From Mucilaginibacter tundrae (GTDB lineage: Bacteria; Bacteroidota; Bacteroidia; Sphingobacteriales; Sphingobacteriaceae): DNA of 64,000 nucleotides. Made by a program: the position numbers and the translations under genes. Under the pieces are notes generated by a model, which was not told the DNA's origin, ran no database searches, and saw nothing but the letters and a program-made list of their open reading frames with translations. The stretch lies in contig NZ_JACCBZ010000003.1 of the NCBI RefSeq assembly GCF_013408825.1, forward strand, positions 248,001 to 312,000. The letters run 5' to 3'. This document shows positions 18,092-31,759 of this stretch, one piece after another (positions within the stretch are counted from its first letter, which is position 1; each line of letters starts with the position of its first letter).

Positions 18092-20140
18092 TTACCGTTC
18101 AAAAGGGATCCAGGTTTCCATATCTGCGTGTCCACGATTATCCCACGCATAATACGGTATCAAACGGATGCTATGTGTGGTGTTTGTATTGCTTAAGGAA
18201 ACTTCTTTATATAGCTTATTCTTCCAGTTATTTTCATTCCGCACTTCCGCGATACCTGTTAAGCTCATAATATCACTATTGTCAATTTTTATAAGTTGGG
18301 GTTGAAGATTTGTTTTATAATTGAGTGCAATATCAACCACTTTTTCTCCCTTGGGTAGATCTTTTGATTCCAGGCAATAAACAATCGGGCCGCGCTTTAC
18401 TGCTACCTGATTGCGGGCTTCTTCAACCAAGGGATTGGCTTCCATAAATTTAACCGGCATAGGTAGTTGCAACTCGATTTGATCACCAGCTTTCCATTTA
18501 CGGGCTACTTCAGCATATTCACCAGGGGTTAGATTGATATTGGCAGACTTGCCATTAACTGTTAACAGTGCATTTCTACACCATCCTGGGATGCGAAGAA
18601 AAACAGAAAAATTCTTTCCTGATGTTTCATCAAACCGGATATTGATATTACCATTCCACGGATAAGCTGTAGTTTGGGTTAATTTTATAACTGAACCATC
18701 TTTTAATTTAGTTGACAATTTATTACCGCCATATAAGTTAAACCAAAGCCCTTTATCGGATATATTATAGGCATAATTACTCACCTCGGCAATGGTACGC
18801 ACAACATTCGGCGGGCAACAATCTGAATAAGCAATGTAACCTACCCTATCCCGCGACCAACGATCCCGGAAAGGAAGATCGTCATTAACGCTTAATGGGT
18901 TGGTATAAAAGAAGCTTTTACCATCTAAACTAATGCCTGATAGCATGCCGTTGTATAATGTAAGCTCCATCACATCGGCATATTTAGCGTCACCTGTTAG
19001 TTGCAGCATACGCCAGTTCCATAACACGTTGCCTACGCTTGCGCAGGTTTCGTTATGGGCGGTAAGGCTGGGTAATTGATAGTCACGGCCATAAGCCTGA
19101 TGTACTTCCTGCACATCTTTCAACAAATAAGAAGTTCCATCCGGCGAAACACCATCATACAAAGCTCCGCAACCACCTGTAATATACATTTTGCGGTTAA
19201 CCACGTCATTCCAAACTAAATTAAGGGTGTGCATTAGCGTGGTGTCACCAGTTTCGGCATAAACATCTGCGGCTCCCGCATATAAATAATTAGCTCGCAC
19301 AGCGTGGCCTGTTGCCTGAGTTTGTTCCCTAAATGGTATTCGATCCTGGTTATCATCAGTACCTTCCTTCATTAACCCTCGAATATTGATCAGGTTTTTG
19401 GCTAATTCCAGGTATTTAGGATCATGTGTGGTACGATACATCTCAACCACGCCCATATAATGTGATGGACAAATAGCATTTCTGGCCAATTCAGGCGATG
19501 CTGTTTTATAGAACCTATACAGGTAATCAGTTGCTTTAATGGCTACGTTTAAAAAATTCCGTTTACCTGTTACCCGATAATGAATGCAGGCGGCAGTCAT
19601 TAAGTGGCCCAGGTTGTAGGTTTCAAAATTCAGCCTATCTTCAAACGCTTTCGCTTTTTTCGGATTGTTTCGCTCTTCTATTAATGTTGGGGTATGGATA
19701 TAGCCATCAGCACGTTGCGCTTTTGCTATCAGCGTGATCGTATTATCCATTAATTGATCTAATTTAGGATCACGGGTAGTCGCATACATACTGGCTACAG
19801 CTTCAAATAATTTATAGAAATCGCCATCCTGAAACGGCGGGCCAACATGCGAACCTGTATCTAGCCCTGCAGCAATCTCAAAATTCTGAATCGCATGGCC
19901 CATCTTTGGGTCGCTATATATTTTCCATAAGTTGGGGATCATCGTTTCCCTGCACACTTTAAAACGATCAGCCCAAAAACCTGTTGTCCAGGTTACATCG
20001 CCCATGTTAACGCTGTGCAGTTTGGCGTAGGGACTGGCAGAGGTATTTACCAGGGCTTTATCTTGCGCATATAAAAAATTTGTGCATAATGTTAATCCCA
20101 TCAACATCACAATCCCTTTCAGCGTATTTTTCATCATCAA
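18092..20140 (-). CDS. GH127 beta-L-arabinofuranosidase-like enzyme
   Basis: Secreted enzyme (signal peptide to YAQ, residue 26) of 682 residues. It carries the GH127 zinc-thiolate set: Glu364 and Cys366 in HNETCASVGN, and Cys441/Cys442 in DCCPPNVVRT. These match the Glu-Cys-Cys-Cys site of HypBA1, in which a Cys acts as nucleophile. A six-hairpin core (about residues 45-450) is followed by beta-sandwich domains. Likely job: removing beta-L-arabinofuranose or a related sugar from pectic side chains; some relatives act on other L-sugars. It is the last gene of the long minus-strand operon, 7 bp after GH106. Confidence 0.9.
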   Translation of the reverse strand: MMMKNTLKGIVMLMGLTLCTNFLYAQDKALVNTSASPYAKLHSVNMGDVTWTTGFWADRFKVCRETMIPNLWKIYSDPKMGHAIQNFEIAAGLDTGSHVGPPFQDGDFYKLFEAVASMYATTRDPKLDQLMDNTITLIAKAQRADGYIHTPTLIEERNNPKKAKAFEDRLNFETYNLGHLMTAACIHYRVTGKRNFLNVAIKATDYLYRFYKTASPELARNAICPSHYMGVVEMYRTTHDPKYLELAKNLINIRGLMKEGTDDNQDRIPFREQTQATGHAVRANYLYAGAADVYAETGDTTLMHTLNLVWNDVVNRKMYITGGCGALYDGVSPDGTSYLLKDVQEVHQAYGRDYQLPSLTAHNETCASVGNVLWNWRMLQLTGDAKYADVMELTLYNGMLSGISLDGKSFFYTNPLSVNDDLPFRDRWSRDRVGYIAYSDCCPPNVVRTIAEVSNYAYNISDKGLWFNLYGGNKLSTKLKDGSVIKLTQTTAYPWNGNINIRFDETSGKNFSVFLRIPGWCRNALLTVNGKSANINLTPGEYAEVARKWKAGDQIELQLPMPVKFMEANPLVEEARNQVAVKRGPIVYCLESKDLPKGEKVVDIALNYKTNLQPQLIKIDNSDIMSLTGIAEVRNENNWKNKLYKEVSLSNTNTTHSIRLIPYYAWDNRGHADMETWIPFER

Positions 20141-20147
20141 ATCCTTA

Positions 20148-23100
20148 TTAATATTCCAATTTCACAATCCTTACAGGGCCCAATAAGCCGGCCGACAATA
20201 AAGGTTTATCATCTAGTCTGTAAACTGCATTCGTCCAGGTGGTTCGTTTATTTTCCGGTAAAGCATGATCGCCAATTAAGCGATTCGCCCAGGTATTGCT
20301 TACCTCAATTCTGATTTTATTGTTCCCTTTTTTCAAAGCTTTACTAATACTAACCCGGTACGGATATGTCCATGCTGTTCCGCAATGTATGCCGTTTACA
20401 TATATATCTGCCAAGTTATTTACCTTACCAAGATCAAGCCATATGTTGTTATTCACGTTACTTTGCCAATTGAAATTTTGAGTATAAGATGCTGTACCCG
20501 AGTAATACTTGATAGCATCATTTGCGTTCTGGCTCCAATCAGTTAGGCCATTAAAAGTCACCGATTTTTCTGGGCCGCCGAATGATTTATTAAATTGAAC
20601 CAGCCAGTTTTCTTTAAGTGTTTGGGCGATGCTAACCGATGGAACATTTGAGTGCTTTTTCGCTACAGTAGTTGTAACCTGTTGCTTTAAAACAATAAAT
20701 ACAGAACCGCTGGCATCTAAACTTATTGTTAATATTGTTCTTCCCTTTTCAATTTTCCAATCCCCGGCAGTTCTTATATCACCTGTCAGCGGATCCCATA
20801 ATTCAGGTACTTTCCCCGAGGTTCTTAATGATAAAGTTATGGTGCGCTGACGATTATCCTGATTAGATATAAAATAGATATCAAACCCCGCCCCTGCCCT
20901 ATGATTCCAAGCGATATTTTTTGCAAAGTTGCCAGTTGAATCAGTAACGATCACATCCCTGGCTATTCCTATCCCATCAAATGTTGCATCTGTATAAGGA
21001 GCTTTCAGTATTTTTTTGTTTAGGACTGATGAATTGAAAAGCTCGTCAGCATTTTGTTTAACGATATTATCATCAGATAAACCGGGCGCTTGAGTTGGAT
21101 GATCGCCTATGATAATTGTCGCGCCATTTTTAACTAATTGTCTAATTTTCTCAATTGCGGGTATCGACATCATAGTATTATCGGGTGACATCGGACGGCT
21201 ACCAGGGATTACCAAAACACCGTAACTTGCTCCGCCGGGTAATATGATACGGCCATTCTTGCCTACCGTTGCTAATCTTAATAACGCATCCAGATTAAAT
21301 GAATCATAAGCATAACCGCGCATTGGATTGATCCATTGCTGAGGTTCGGCCATGTTTGCAGAACTGTTTACCCCGTCGGGGATGGTTTGCATGGGTTCAC
21401 CTTTGTTTTCAAGGCGCATTTTTTCAGATTTCACTCTTTCTTCGCCAAAAATTCCCGGCAGTGTAGTCACCAATCTTTCCGGTAAAATAGCACGGCGTGG
21501 GGTTTCCTCACCTGTAAATACAGCTACATCTACTACGGGATGGCCTAATTGCAACATAGCCTCGCAACGTTGTATGTATTGCACCCATGCTTTGCCGGGT
21601 TTCCACCATGTTTGATCCCGCTGAAAGAAAGAACCGATGCCATCCAAAGTCATCCCCGGTTTACGATCGAGCCATGGGTTATGTACATCTACATGAAAAG
21701 TAAACCGGTTAATACCAAGCGCGAATTCCCTGTCGGCTATGACTTTTAACATAGCGGGATGCTCGTCCCACATCAGGCGAAGCTCGGTAAACGCTTCCGC
21801 CTGAATTATATTCTTGCCATAAATATGCCCTCCGGAAATCGCGTCCAGTATATCGTTAGGTTTATCATGTGTAGGGCTGCGTAACCAAAATTCTCCCATT
21901 GGTAAATCAACTTTGCTATAATGCAGCATACCGTCGCTTTCCATGGTTGGCGCAACGCTCTCAGCGCTAAAGCTGCATCCCTGCGCATGCGCTAGTTTAG
22001 CCATCGTACCAAAAAAGTTGTCCGAAACTAACTCAGCAATGGTTTCTCTTACATCACTCAATACTTTCTCCGATACCGATGCGCTTTGTACCGGTACACC
22101 AGCCATTACGGGTAAATAAGGCAACAGATCGTATCCTCTACGTTTTTTAAATTCCGTAGCAAATACAGGCGACCAGTTTTGGCTGCCCGCCTCCCAACTA
22201 TCTACATGAAATATTTTTAAAACGCGTTTGGCAGCTTGTTCACCAACTTGTTTAACGGCCTCGCCAAACCACTTATCATACTGTAGCTTTACTGCCGCAG
22301 GGTTAAATTTATCACACTCCAGACCCTTACCTGCACCACCTGTTGCATTGGTGTGCCCGGTTGAGGTGTAACCGACCCGTAATATTGTCCAATTTCCGGC
22401 CGGCACTTGCCAGTTTAATACGCCATTGGAATTCAGCTTCTCGGTGATATCAATGATCTTATCTTTTGGCACACATAAATCATCCGGCAATTGCTGGGTA
22501 GTGGTACGTTTGCTTATACGCCATACCTCCCCTGTTTTGCCTTCATACTGATGAATAGATGATTCGGCAGATAATTCAATACCGGATAATTTTAATGATG
22601 GTTTCCATTTGGCGAAATCCAAGTCTTCTGACCCGGGCTCTGAGCCTGCTTTATCATATACAAAACGAAAAAATTTCGCTGTAGTGGGAATAATGTCATT
22701 TGTAATTTGGGCATCGCCGTCCTGCCAGCCGTGGCGTGGCGGTTCTAATCGGGTTAGTGGTTTAAAGGTCTTACCATCATCGCTTATTTCAACCAGTAAA
22801 CGTTCTGTTTCATAGTTGCTGGCATTGGTATGAATAATCAATGATCTGCACGTAAAAGGCTGTGCAAATTCAAGCTGGATCCAGCAGGACGTGCTGCTGG
22901 CAAAGTTGGTTTTATTGCCGGCTTCGGCAAGGTATTGTACATTCGCGCCGGTGCTGGCTGTTACGTTTGGCACTATTGTATAACTGGTAATACTGCTACC
23001 TGCGGGTGATGGGTAAGCCAAAATTTTTATATCCCGATAATACCCTTTGTAGCTTTGCGGTCTGGTTAAAGTATCATGAAATAGCTTACCACCATTTAGT

Positions 23101-23558
23101 AGGTTTTTTGTCCATACCACTTTTTGCATCGACAGTTCGGGCGTTATCCATGGGCCGCCTGCTACCGCGAAACCATCACAATCATGCAAAGCCAACTTTA
23201 AGCCTAACCTATCTGCTTCGCTAAAGGCAAATTTCACCATATCCCACCATGGTTTGCTCAATTGCTCGATTGGCGGGGTCATATAAGGCGGAGTTGCAGG
23301 ACCTTTAATAGTCATTAAATAAGCACCTTCAAAGCCTTCAGATTTAATTGATTCCAGGTCGGCTGTTATGCCAGCGCGCGATACACTAGATTGCATCCAA
23401 TACCAATAAACCCAGGGCTTAGCGTTTTCAGGTGGATGTAAAAAGCTTTGCTTAAGCACATCATAATTCTTCTTTTTAACCGCCTGTGAAAAACCAGACA
23501 GTGCAAACCAACTGCTGCCGCATGCACAAATAAGCAATAAAAGAATGAACTTTTTCAT
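20148..23558 (-). CDS. GH106 alpha-L-rhamnosidase
   Basis: 1136 residues, secreted (signal peptide around residues 1-25). Typical GH106 start: a PPENAKPWVYWYWM block followed by a TIM-like barrel with LHDCDGFAVAGGPW. The hallmark FHVDSWEAGSQNW places Asp453 and Glu456 at the expected catalytic-acid region. The C-terminal part has beta-sandwich modules (IWLDLGKVNNLADIYVNG) of carbohydrate-binding type. The frame stays open upstream to 23717, but that extension lies inside the preceding gene. ATG 23558 gives a clean signal peptide and a 1-bp gap. GH106 enzymes remove rhamnose from RG-I or RG-II; it is one of three rhamnosidases in this operon. Confidence 0.92.
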   Translation of the reverse strand: MKKFILLLLICACGSSWFALSGFSQAVKKKNYDVLKQSFLHPPENAKPWVYWYWMQSSVSRAGITADLESIKSEGFEGAYLMTIKGPATPPYMTPPIEQLSKPWWDMVKFAFSEADRLGLKLALHDCDGFAVAGGPWITPELSMQKVVWTKNLLNGGKLFHDTLTRPQSYKGYYRDIKILAYPSPAGSSITSYTIVPNVTASTGANVQYLAEAGNKTNFASSTSCWIQLEFAQPFTCRSLIIHTNASNYETERLLVEISDDGKTFKPLTRLEPPRHGWQDGDAQITNDIIPTTAKFFRFVYDKAGSEPGSEDLDFAKWKPSLKLSGIELSAESSIHQYEGKTGEVWRISKRTTTQQLPDDLCVPKDKIIDITEKLNSNGVLNWQVPAGNWTILRVGYTSTGHTNATGGAGKGLECDKFNPAAVKLQYDKWFGEAVKQVGEQAAKRVLKIFHVDSWEAGSQNWSPVFATEFKKRRGYDLLPYLPVMAGVPVQSASVSEKVLSDVRETIAELVSDNFFGTMAKLAHAQGCSFSAESVAPTMESDGMLHYSKVDLPMGEFWLRSPTHDKPNDILDAISGGHIYGKNIIQAEAFTELRLMWDEHPAMLKVIADREFALGINRFTFHVDVHNPWLDRKPGMTLDGIGSFFQRDQTWWKPGKAWVQYIQRCEAMLQLGHPVVDVAVFTGEETPRRAILPERLVTTLPGIFGEERVKSEKMRLENKGEPMQTIPDGVNSSANMAEPQQWINPMRGYAYDSFNLDALLRLATVGKNGRIILPGGASYGVLVIPGSRPMSPDNTMMSIPAIEKIRQLVKNGATIIIGDHPTQAPGLSDDNIVKQNADELFNSSVLNKKILKAPYTDATFDGIGIARDVIVTDSTGNFAKNIAWNHRAGAGFDIYFISNQDNRQRTITLSLRTSGKVPELWDPLTGDIRTAGDWKIEKGRTILTISLDASGSVFIVLKQQVTTTVAKKHSNVPSVSIAQTLKENWLVQFNKSFGGPEKSVTFNGLTDWSQNANDAIKYYSGTASYTQNFNWQSNVNNNIWLDLGKVNNLADIYVNGIHCGTAWTYPYRVSISKALKKGNNKIRIEVSNTWANRLIGDHALPENKRTTWTNAVYRLDDKPLLSAGLLGPVRIVKLEY

Positions 23559-23559
23559 G

Positions 23560-26865
<3,306 letters not shown>

Positions 26866-26868
26866 TTA

Positions 26869-29052
26869 TTACAAGGCGTTATAATCGACTGTAAAATATG
26901 TTCCTTTTTGTACCTGTAGTTCAAATATGTTAGCACCTTTCGCTATAATCTTAGCCTGTTTACAGGTTGGTGTTGTTTTACTTTTAAAACGGAGTATTCC
27001 TAAGCCATCATCACTACTTACTTTAATTTGTTTAGTGCTCACATAAACCTTTATATCGCCATTAGGTGTAGGAACACTTCCTTGCATCCATTGTAAACCA
27101 CCTAAATTAGGTTCAATTATGTAATCCCTATAACCAGGTGAGGTAGGTTTTACACCCAGATAGTATTTTCCCAACAAATAAATCGGACTTGCGCCCCAGG
27201 CATGGCATAAGCTTTTACCATAAGGCCTGCCATACATGGCATAAATATTAGCGCCCGTATCCGTTGGATTATATTCCTCCCAAAATGAAGTTGCCCCCAG
27301 TTTGAGCATACCTCCCCAATAATCCTTCATTTGCTTTAAAACATAACTTTGCTCGCCCATTGCGCATAGTGATTCCAGTTCGTAAAAGTGCATATAAGGT
27401 GTAGTGATCTTAGGCACCTCGTTATTTAACAATACATATTTTTTAACGTCCTGCTTTTTAGCATCGTCCAAATAATTAAAGAAGATAGAGAACATGTTGG
27501 CGTAACGGGTAACACTATCTGTTGGTTTACCATTAATTCGGCTATGAACAAGCGCATGTTTCTGCTCATTCCAATAATAGTTAAATATTTTGGACCGCAA
27601 ATCGGCGGCTATCGTAGCGTACTTTTTAGCTCCGGCATCATCATGCGCTAGTTTGGCGCATTGTGCCATGGTTTCCAGGCTGCGGCAAAATAAGATCTGC
27701 TCGAAACTAACTTCGCCTTGTTTACTCAAACCATCGGCCCAATCAATAAATACCCAATCGCCTGTTAAACCCTGCATGAAGCCATCCTTATCCCGGCGGG
27801 AAAGGCAATAGTCCATCATGCTTTGCATACGCGGGTAATTTTGTTCGATGAATGTTTTATCGCCTGTGTATTGGTAATAATCATTGATGCCTAAAAACCA
27901 GTAAAACGTATAATCCATTATGGTATTGATGTGGCTGGTAACGGGGTCTTTACCGCGCAATGCAAGCAGTGTATGAGTTACTGTGGGTGAATCAAAGAAC
28001 AGGTAATAATTCATTAAATAACTTTGATAGGCATCACCAGACCATACCCACCTGTCACGTTTGATACCATCGATGAAGAACTCACGGGTATTGAGATGTA
28101 GCGTGTAAGCGGACACATCCCATATTTTATTGACCTCCTCATCAGAACATTTGAAACTGCCACGCTGCTTAACCGGCGAATATTCGTAAAGCATTGACAC
28201 ATCGTTTATGCTAACGTTATCATCGTAATAAACGGTTACGTATCTGAAAGCCCTTGAGCCATTGAAGGTAAGATCACCGCTTTGCTGATCAACATCTATT
28301 TTGTCTGATAATTCACAACGCGCGGTATCCTTAGCCTCTTCGGGTGATTCACCAAAGTATAGCGAAACACGTCCTTTTCCTTTTAGTCCATTAAGCTTGA
28401 TGTAACCAAAGGTCTCTTTCCCAAAATCCACAAATAATGAATGCAGTTTCCTGCTGATGGTGCCTGCCTTGTGCTCTTCAACAGGTAAGTGATAGGTTGA
28501 CGGCAATACATTTGGATCAGTAAAATTCCAGCTTCCGGCGAGTAAATATTTTGTAGCTGATACATCAGAGGTTTTACCCGATGCATCAATCCACTCTTTA
28601 TCTTCATAAGTCACCAACCACGAAGTATCTGAAACCAGATGAGTGCCCTGAATAAATATGGCCGGTACATTTGCCTGGTTATACACTTTTAGACTGAGGC
28701 GGTGTTTACCGGCTGGGATATGAATTACCTTAGGATAACCACGAATTGTCTTCCCATCTAAACTTACATTATATTGCCCTTCCACATATAATTTTGCGTC
28801 TTCAGGATTAGCTAATTCAAAATCCTTGTGGAAATTCATCAGCACGAAATGGTTGTCCAGTTTCCAGAATGGCGGCAAGAAGGTGCCACGTTCTGTACGC
28901 CTGGTTTGCATTTTGTTACTCAGCCAAACTTCATAATCACCGGGATACCATATCCATGATGCTTTTTGCGCTTTAGCGGCATCACTAAACAGCATTAAGC
29001 CGAGCAAAACAACTAAAACATATTTTAAGCTAACCGCTTTTTTATCTTTCAT
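26869..29052 (-). CDS. GH78-type alpha-L-rhamnosidase (short form)
   Basis: 727 residues, signal peptide ending AKAQ (residue 29). Beta-sandwich domains up to about residue 290 precede a six-hairpin barrel with the signature DGIKRDRWVWSGD (Asp328, Asp333, Asp340). A WEEY block near residue 607 probably holds the base. In the position where the longer GH78 of this operon has Glu (RNER), this protein has Asp (KRDR), a common alternative in this subgroup. Predicted to cut terminal rhamnose from pectic oligosaccharides in the periplasm; the exact linkage is unknown. It lies 5 bp after the symporter gene. Confidence 0.85.
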   Translation of the reverse strand: MKDKKAVSLKYVLVVLLGLMLFSDAAKAQKASWIWYPGDYEVWLSNKMQTRRTERGTFLPPFWKLDNHFVLMNFHKDFELANPEDAKLYVEGQYNVSLDGKTIRGYPKVIHIPAGKHRLSLKVYNQANVPAIFIQGTHLVSDTSWLVTYEDKEWIDASGKTSDVSATKYLLAGSWNFTDPNVLPSTYHLPVEEHKAGTISRKLHSLFVDFGKETFGYIKLNGLKGKGRVSLYFGESPEEAKDTARCELSDKIDVDQQSGDLTFNGSRAFRYVTVYYDDNVSINDVSMLYEYSPVKQRGSFKCSDEEVNKIWDVSAYTLHLNTREFFIDGIKRDRWVWSGDAYQSYLMNYYLFFDSPTVTHTLLALRGKDPVTSHINTIMDYTFYWFLGINDYYQYTGDKTFIEQNYPRMQSMMDYCLSRRDKDGFMQGLTGDWVFIDWADGLSKQGEVSFEQILFCRSLETMAQCAKLAHDDAGAKKYATIAADLRSKIFNYYWNEQKHALVHSRINGKPTDSVTRYANMFSIFFNYLDDAKKQDVKKYVLLNNEVPKITTPYMHFYELESLCAMGEQSYVLKQMKDYWGGMLKLGATSFWEEYNPTDTGANIYAMYGRPYGKSLCHAWGASPIYLLGKYYLGVKPTSPGYRDYIIEPNLGGLQWMQGSVPTPNGDIKVYVSTKQIKVSSDDGLGILRFKSKTTPTCKQAKIIAKGANIFELQVQKGTYFTVDYNAL

Positions 29053-29056
29053 AAAA

Positions 29057-30652
29057 TTAATGTCCGTTAAATATTAGGTACAGGCATATCATCACAATGA
29101 TTAAAACGCCCCAGGCAATTTTCACCCGTTTGGTGGGTTTAATAATAGTTATTAACCTGTCCGGAATGTACATCACAGGGTTTGTGTCCAGTAATGATAT
29201 CATAACTGCCAACGCCATCAGGAATGCGAAAATGTAGAAAGAGAGCAATAAGTAATGCGGCCAAATGGGGTATTTGTCAGGCGTAAAAACCCACAAATAC
29301 AATATGCCGGTACCTAAACTGAATGCCGAGCCGGCAGATAAGACCGTATTAACCGCTTTACGACTGGTTTTTTTCCAAAATACCGTTAGCAGGAATACGA
29401 CAGCCAACGGCGGCGCTATAAAGCCTAAAACGGATTGAAAAACATCAAACAGGTTAAGCCCTTTTATATTATCAATAGCCAAAGCGACAGCGACAGCGAA
29501 TATGCAACCTGCTACTACGGCTATGCGGCCTACTTTTATTATTTGCTTATTAGTTGCATCCGGATTAAATTTTTTAACATAAACATCCATCGTAAACACG
29601 GTGCTTAGAGAGTTTAGTGATGAACCGATAGTGCCTACTAACACAGCTATCAATACCACAATCACCAATCCATTCAATCCCGGTGGAAACAGATGGGTAA
29701 CCATAGTCATGTAAGCTTCAGCGGGATCTTTTAATCCCGGATAGAGGATAAAACACAATATCCCTGTAAGGATAAAAAGTGGTAGTGACAGTATTTTAAG
29801 CCATGCGATAAAGTTTACACCCAATTGCCCCTGTTCCAAATTTTTAGCACCTAAAACCGACTGCACCATTGCCTGATCGGTACAGAAGAAAGCAATAGCG
29901 GAGACTGGATAACCTAATAAAATGGCGTACCACGGATATTTCTTATCGCTGGCGGGATGTACCAGGTTCCAATAATCATGCGGTACTTTGTGGTATACTG
30001 CTGATAGACCGCCGACTTTTATGACGCCTATTACTGTCAATAATAATGATACCGCTATCAATAATATCATCTGGAAAAAATTGACCTTGGCTATGGTCTT
30101 TAATCCGCCTGCGAAAGTGAAAAGGCCTGCAAATGATACTAATACAATTACAGACTCCCACATAGGGATGCCCAATATCTGCCTTACTAGAAAGCCGCCT
30201 GCAAACAAACCTAATGATAACCACGAGATCAATATTTTGATCAAGGCATACCAGGCCAATATATTTTGAGTAGAATCGCCATAGCGTTTGCCCATGAACT
30301 CGGGCATGGTGCTTACTTTGGCTGCTAAATATTTTGGCGCAAAGACTATTGCCAGTAACAACAGGAAAACAAAAGCATACCAATCAAAATTTACGGCTAC
30401 AATGCCTGTGGTATAGCCGATGCTTGCAAAGGCTAATAACATTGAAGGGCCAACATTAGTACCCCACATATTAAAGCCAATACTGGCCCACCCCAATGAT
30501 TTATTGGCAAGGAAAAGCGTTTCATCTTTGTTTTTCTTCTTTGCAAAACTGGATCTATACCCAATAATCATCAGCACAACGATGTATACCGCTACAATGG
30601 CATAATCCAGCGGTGTTAAATTGGTAACCAAACTACCCATCGCTAATATCAT
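29057..30652 (-). CDS. Sodium:solute symporter (SSS family), sugar transporter
   Basis: Inner-membrane protein of 531 residues with about 13-14 hydrophobic helices. Motifs of the SLC5/SSS family include GFNMWGTNVGPSMLLAFASI (helix 1-2 region) and the internal FAGGLKTIAKVNFFQ. It would import a monosaccharide freed by the surrounding enzymes using a sodium gradient; rhamnose, arabinose, galactose or a rarer RG-II sugar are candidates. Its ATG overlaps the stop of the Gfo/Idh/MocA gene by 4 bp (ATGA), implying coupled translation and a shared pathway. A second in-frame ATG lies 12 bp downstream. Confidence 0.88.
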   Translation of the reverse strand: MILAMGSLVTNLTPLDYAIVAVYIVVLMIIGYRSSFAKKKNKDETLFLANKSLGWASIGFNMWGTNVGPSMLLAFASIGYTTGIVAVNFDWYAFVFLLLLAIVFAPKYLAAKVSTMPEFMGKRYGDSTQNILAWYALIKILISWLSLGLFAGGFLVRQILGIPMWESVIVLVSFAGLFTFAGGLKTIAKVNFFQMILLIAVSLLLTVIGVIKVGGLSAVYHKVPHDYWNLVHPASDKKYPWYAILLGYPVSAIAFFCTDQAMVQSVLGAKNLEQGQLGVNFIAWLKILSLPLFILTGILCFILYPGLKDPAEAYMTMVTHLFPPGLNGLVIVVLIAVLVGTIGSSLNSLSTVFTMDVYVKKFNPDATNKQIIKVGRIAVVAGCIFAVAVALAIDNIKGLNLFDVFQSVLGFIAPPLAVVFLLTVFWKKTSRKAVNTVLSAGSAFSLGTGILYLWVFTPDKYPIWPHYLLLSFYIFAFLMALAVMISLLDTNPVMYIPDRLITIIKPTKRVKIAWGVLIIVMICLYLIFNGH

Positions 30653-31734
30653 GCGCTTAATATTTCAGGTGATAATTTATATTCAGAAAGTATATCAGCA
30701 ATTTTTATCGGCTGCCCAGTTTTTAATGTCCTGTCCATCGCTTGTAATAATGCTACTGTACCTACCCCCTCTTGAATGTCAGGATAGGCAGTTTTGCCGC
30801 TTGTTAAACAATCAGCAAAGTATTCAAGGTAGTTTTGATATTCGCCGGCATGATGGCTTTGGCCTTCAAACCGAAAATAATATTTCAGCGTTTTATCGCC
30901 CCAGTAGACAATCTTTTCTTCGCCCGTTTTATCTGTCACAGCATAACGCAGCTCGTGGTAATCCGCTTGCGATGCACCTTCGGCGCATCTTAATATCACA
31001 CTCATGCCGCTATCACGTTGGGTAGGTTGGGTATAACCAGTGTAGGCACCACTCACCCGGGCAATCCGCCCGTCGGTCGATTTAAAGATGAAGTGCATGG
31101 TGTCTTCATTCTTTAATCCGGCAGCTTTTCCGTTATTACTGATCATGCCGTATCCCATTACTTCCTCAACGTTTGGCAAATACCAGCGTATAAAATCTAC
31201 GGGATGACTTAAACCACCATATAACCATTTGAAAGCATTTTCAAGCGCCCAGGGCTTTTCTAAAAACCATCGATGATCTGCATGATAATGACTTTCCACT
31301 GTAATCAGATCTCCAATTAGGCCTTCTTCATAATCTTTTCTTTGTCTTTTCGCAGGTTCGAAAAATCGGGAACTTTGGCCTACAAAAACCTTTTTACCGG
31401 TCCGCTTTGCCAAGTCAAGCAATTCCTGTGCTTTTGAAAGATCATCAATAAATGGTTTGGTGCAGATGACATGCTTGTTATGCAATAAAGCTTGTTTTAC
31501 ATGTTCAGCATGTAAATGATCGGGGGTATAAATAGCGATCACATCAATCTCTACATCATCCAACATTTGCTGGTAACTGGTTGTATATTGATGAAAATTG
31601 AACTCTTCCGCGCGTTGTTTACACATTTCAATGTTCCTATCGCATACCATTTTGAGCTCATATTTTGCGCTGTTTAATGCTGCCGACATGGTACTGCGGC
31701 CTTCTCCTAATCCTAATATACCTAATTTTAACAT
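30649..31734 (-). CDS. Gfo/Idh/MocA-family oxidoreductase
   Basis: NAD(P)-dependent sugar or cyclitol dehydrogenase, 361 residues. A Rossmann N-terminus (KLGILGLGEGRS) is followed by IYTPDHLHAEHV and the catalytic-Lys motif CTKPF (Lys93), a variant of the usual EKP. The C-terminal alpha/beta domain contains WLYGGLSHPVDFIRWYLP. There is no signal peptide, so it should act in the cytoplasm, unlike most neighbours. Coupling to the symporter suggests it acts on an imported sugar. The actual substrate is unknown. Confidence 0.85.
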   Translation of the reverse strand: MLKLGILGLGEGRSTMSAALNSAKYELKMVCDRNIEMCKQRAEEFNFHQYTTSYQQMLDDVEIDVIAIYTPDHLHAEHVKQALLHNKHVICTKPFIDDLSKAQELLDLAKRTGKKVFVGQSSRFFEPAKRQRKDYEEGLIGDLITVESHYHADHRWFLEKPWALENAFKWLYGGLSHPVDFIRWYLPNVEEVMGYGMISNNGKAAGLKNEDTMHFIFKSTDGRIARVSGAYTGYTQPTQRDSGMSVILRCAEGASQADYHELRYAVTDKTGEEKIVYWGDKTLKYYFRFEGQSHHAGEYQNYLEYFADCLTSGKTAYPDIQEGVGTVALLQAMDRTLKTGQPIKIADILSEYKLSPEILSA

Positions 31735-31759
31735 CGTTATCGGTTGTTACCCTTATCTG

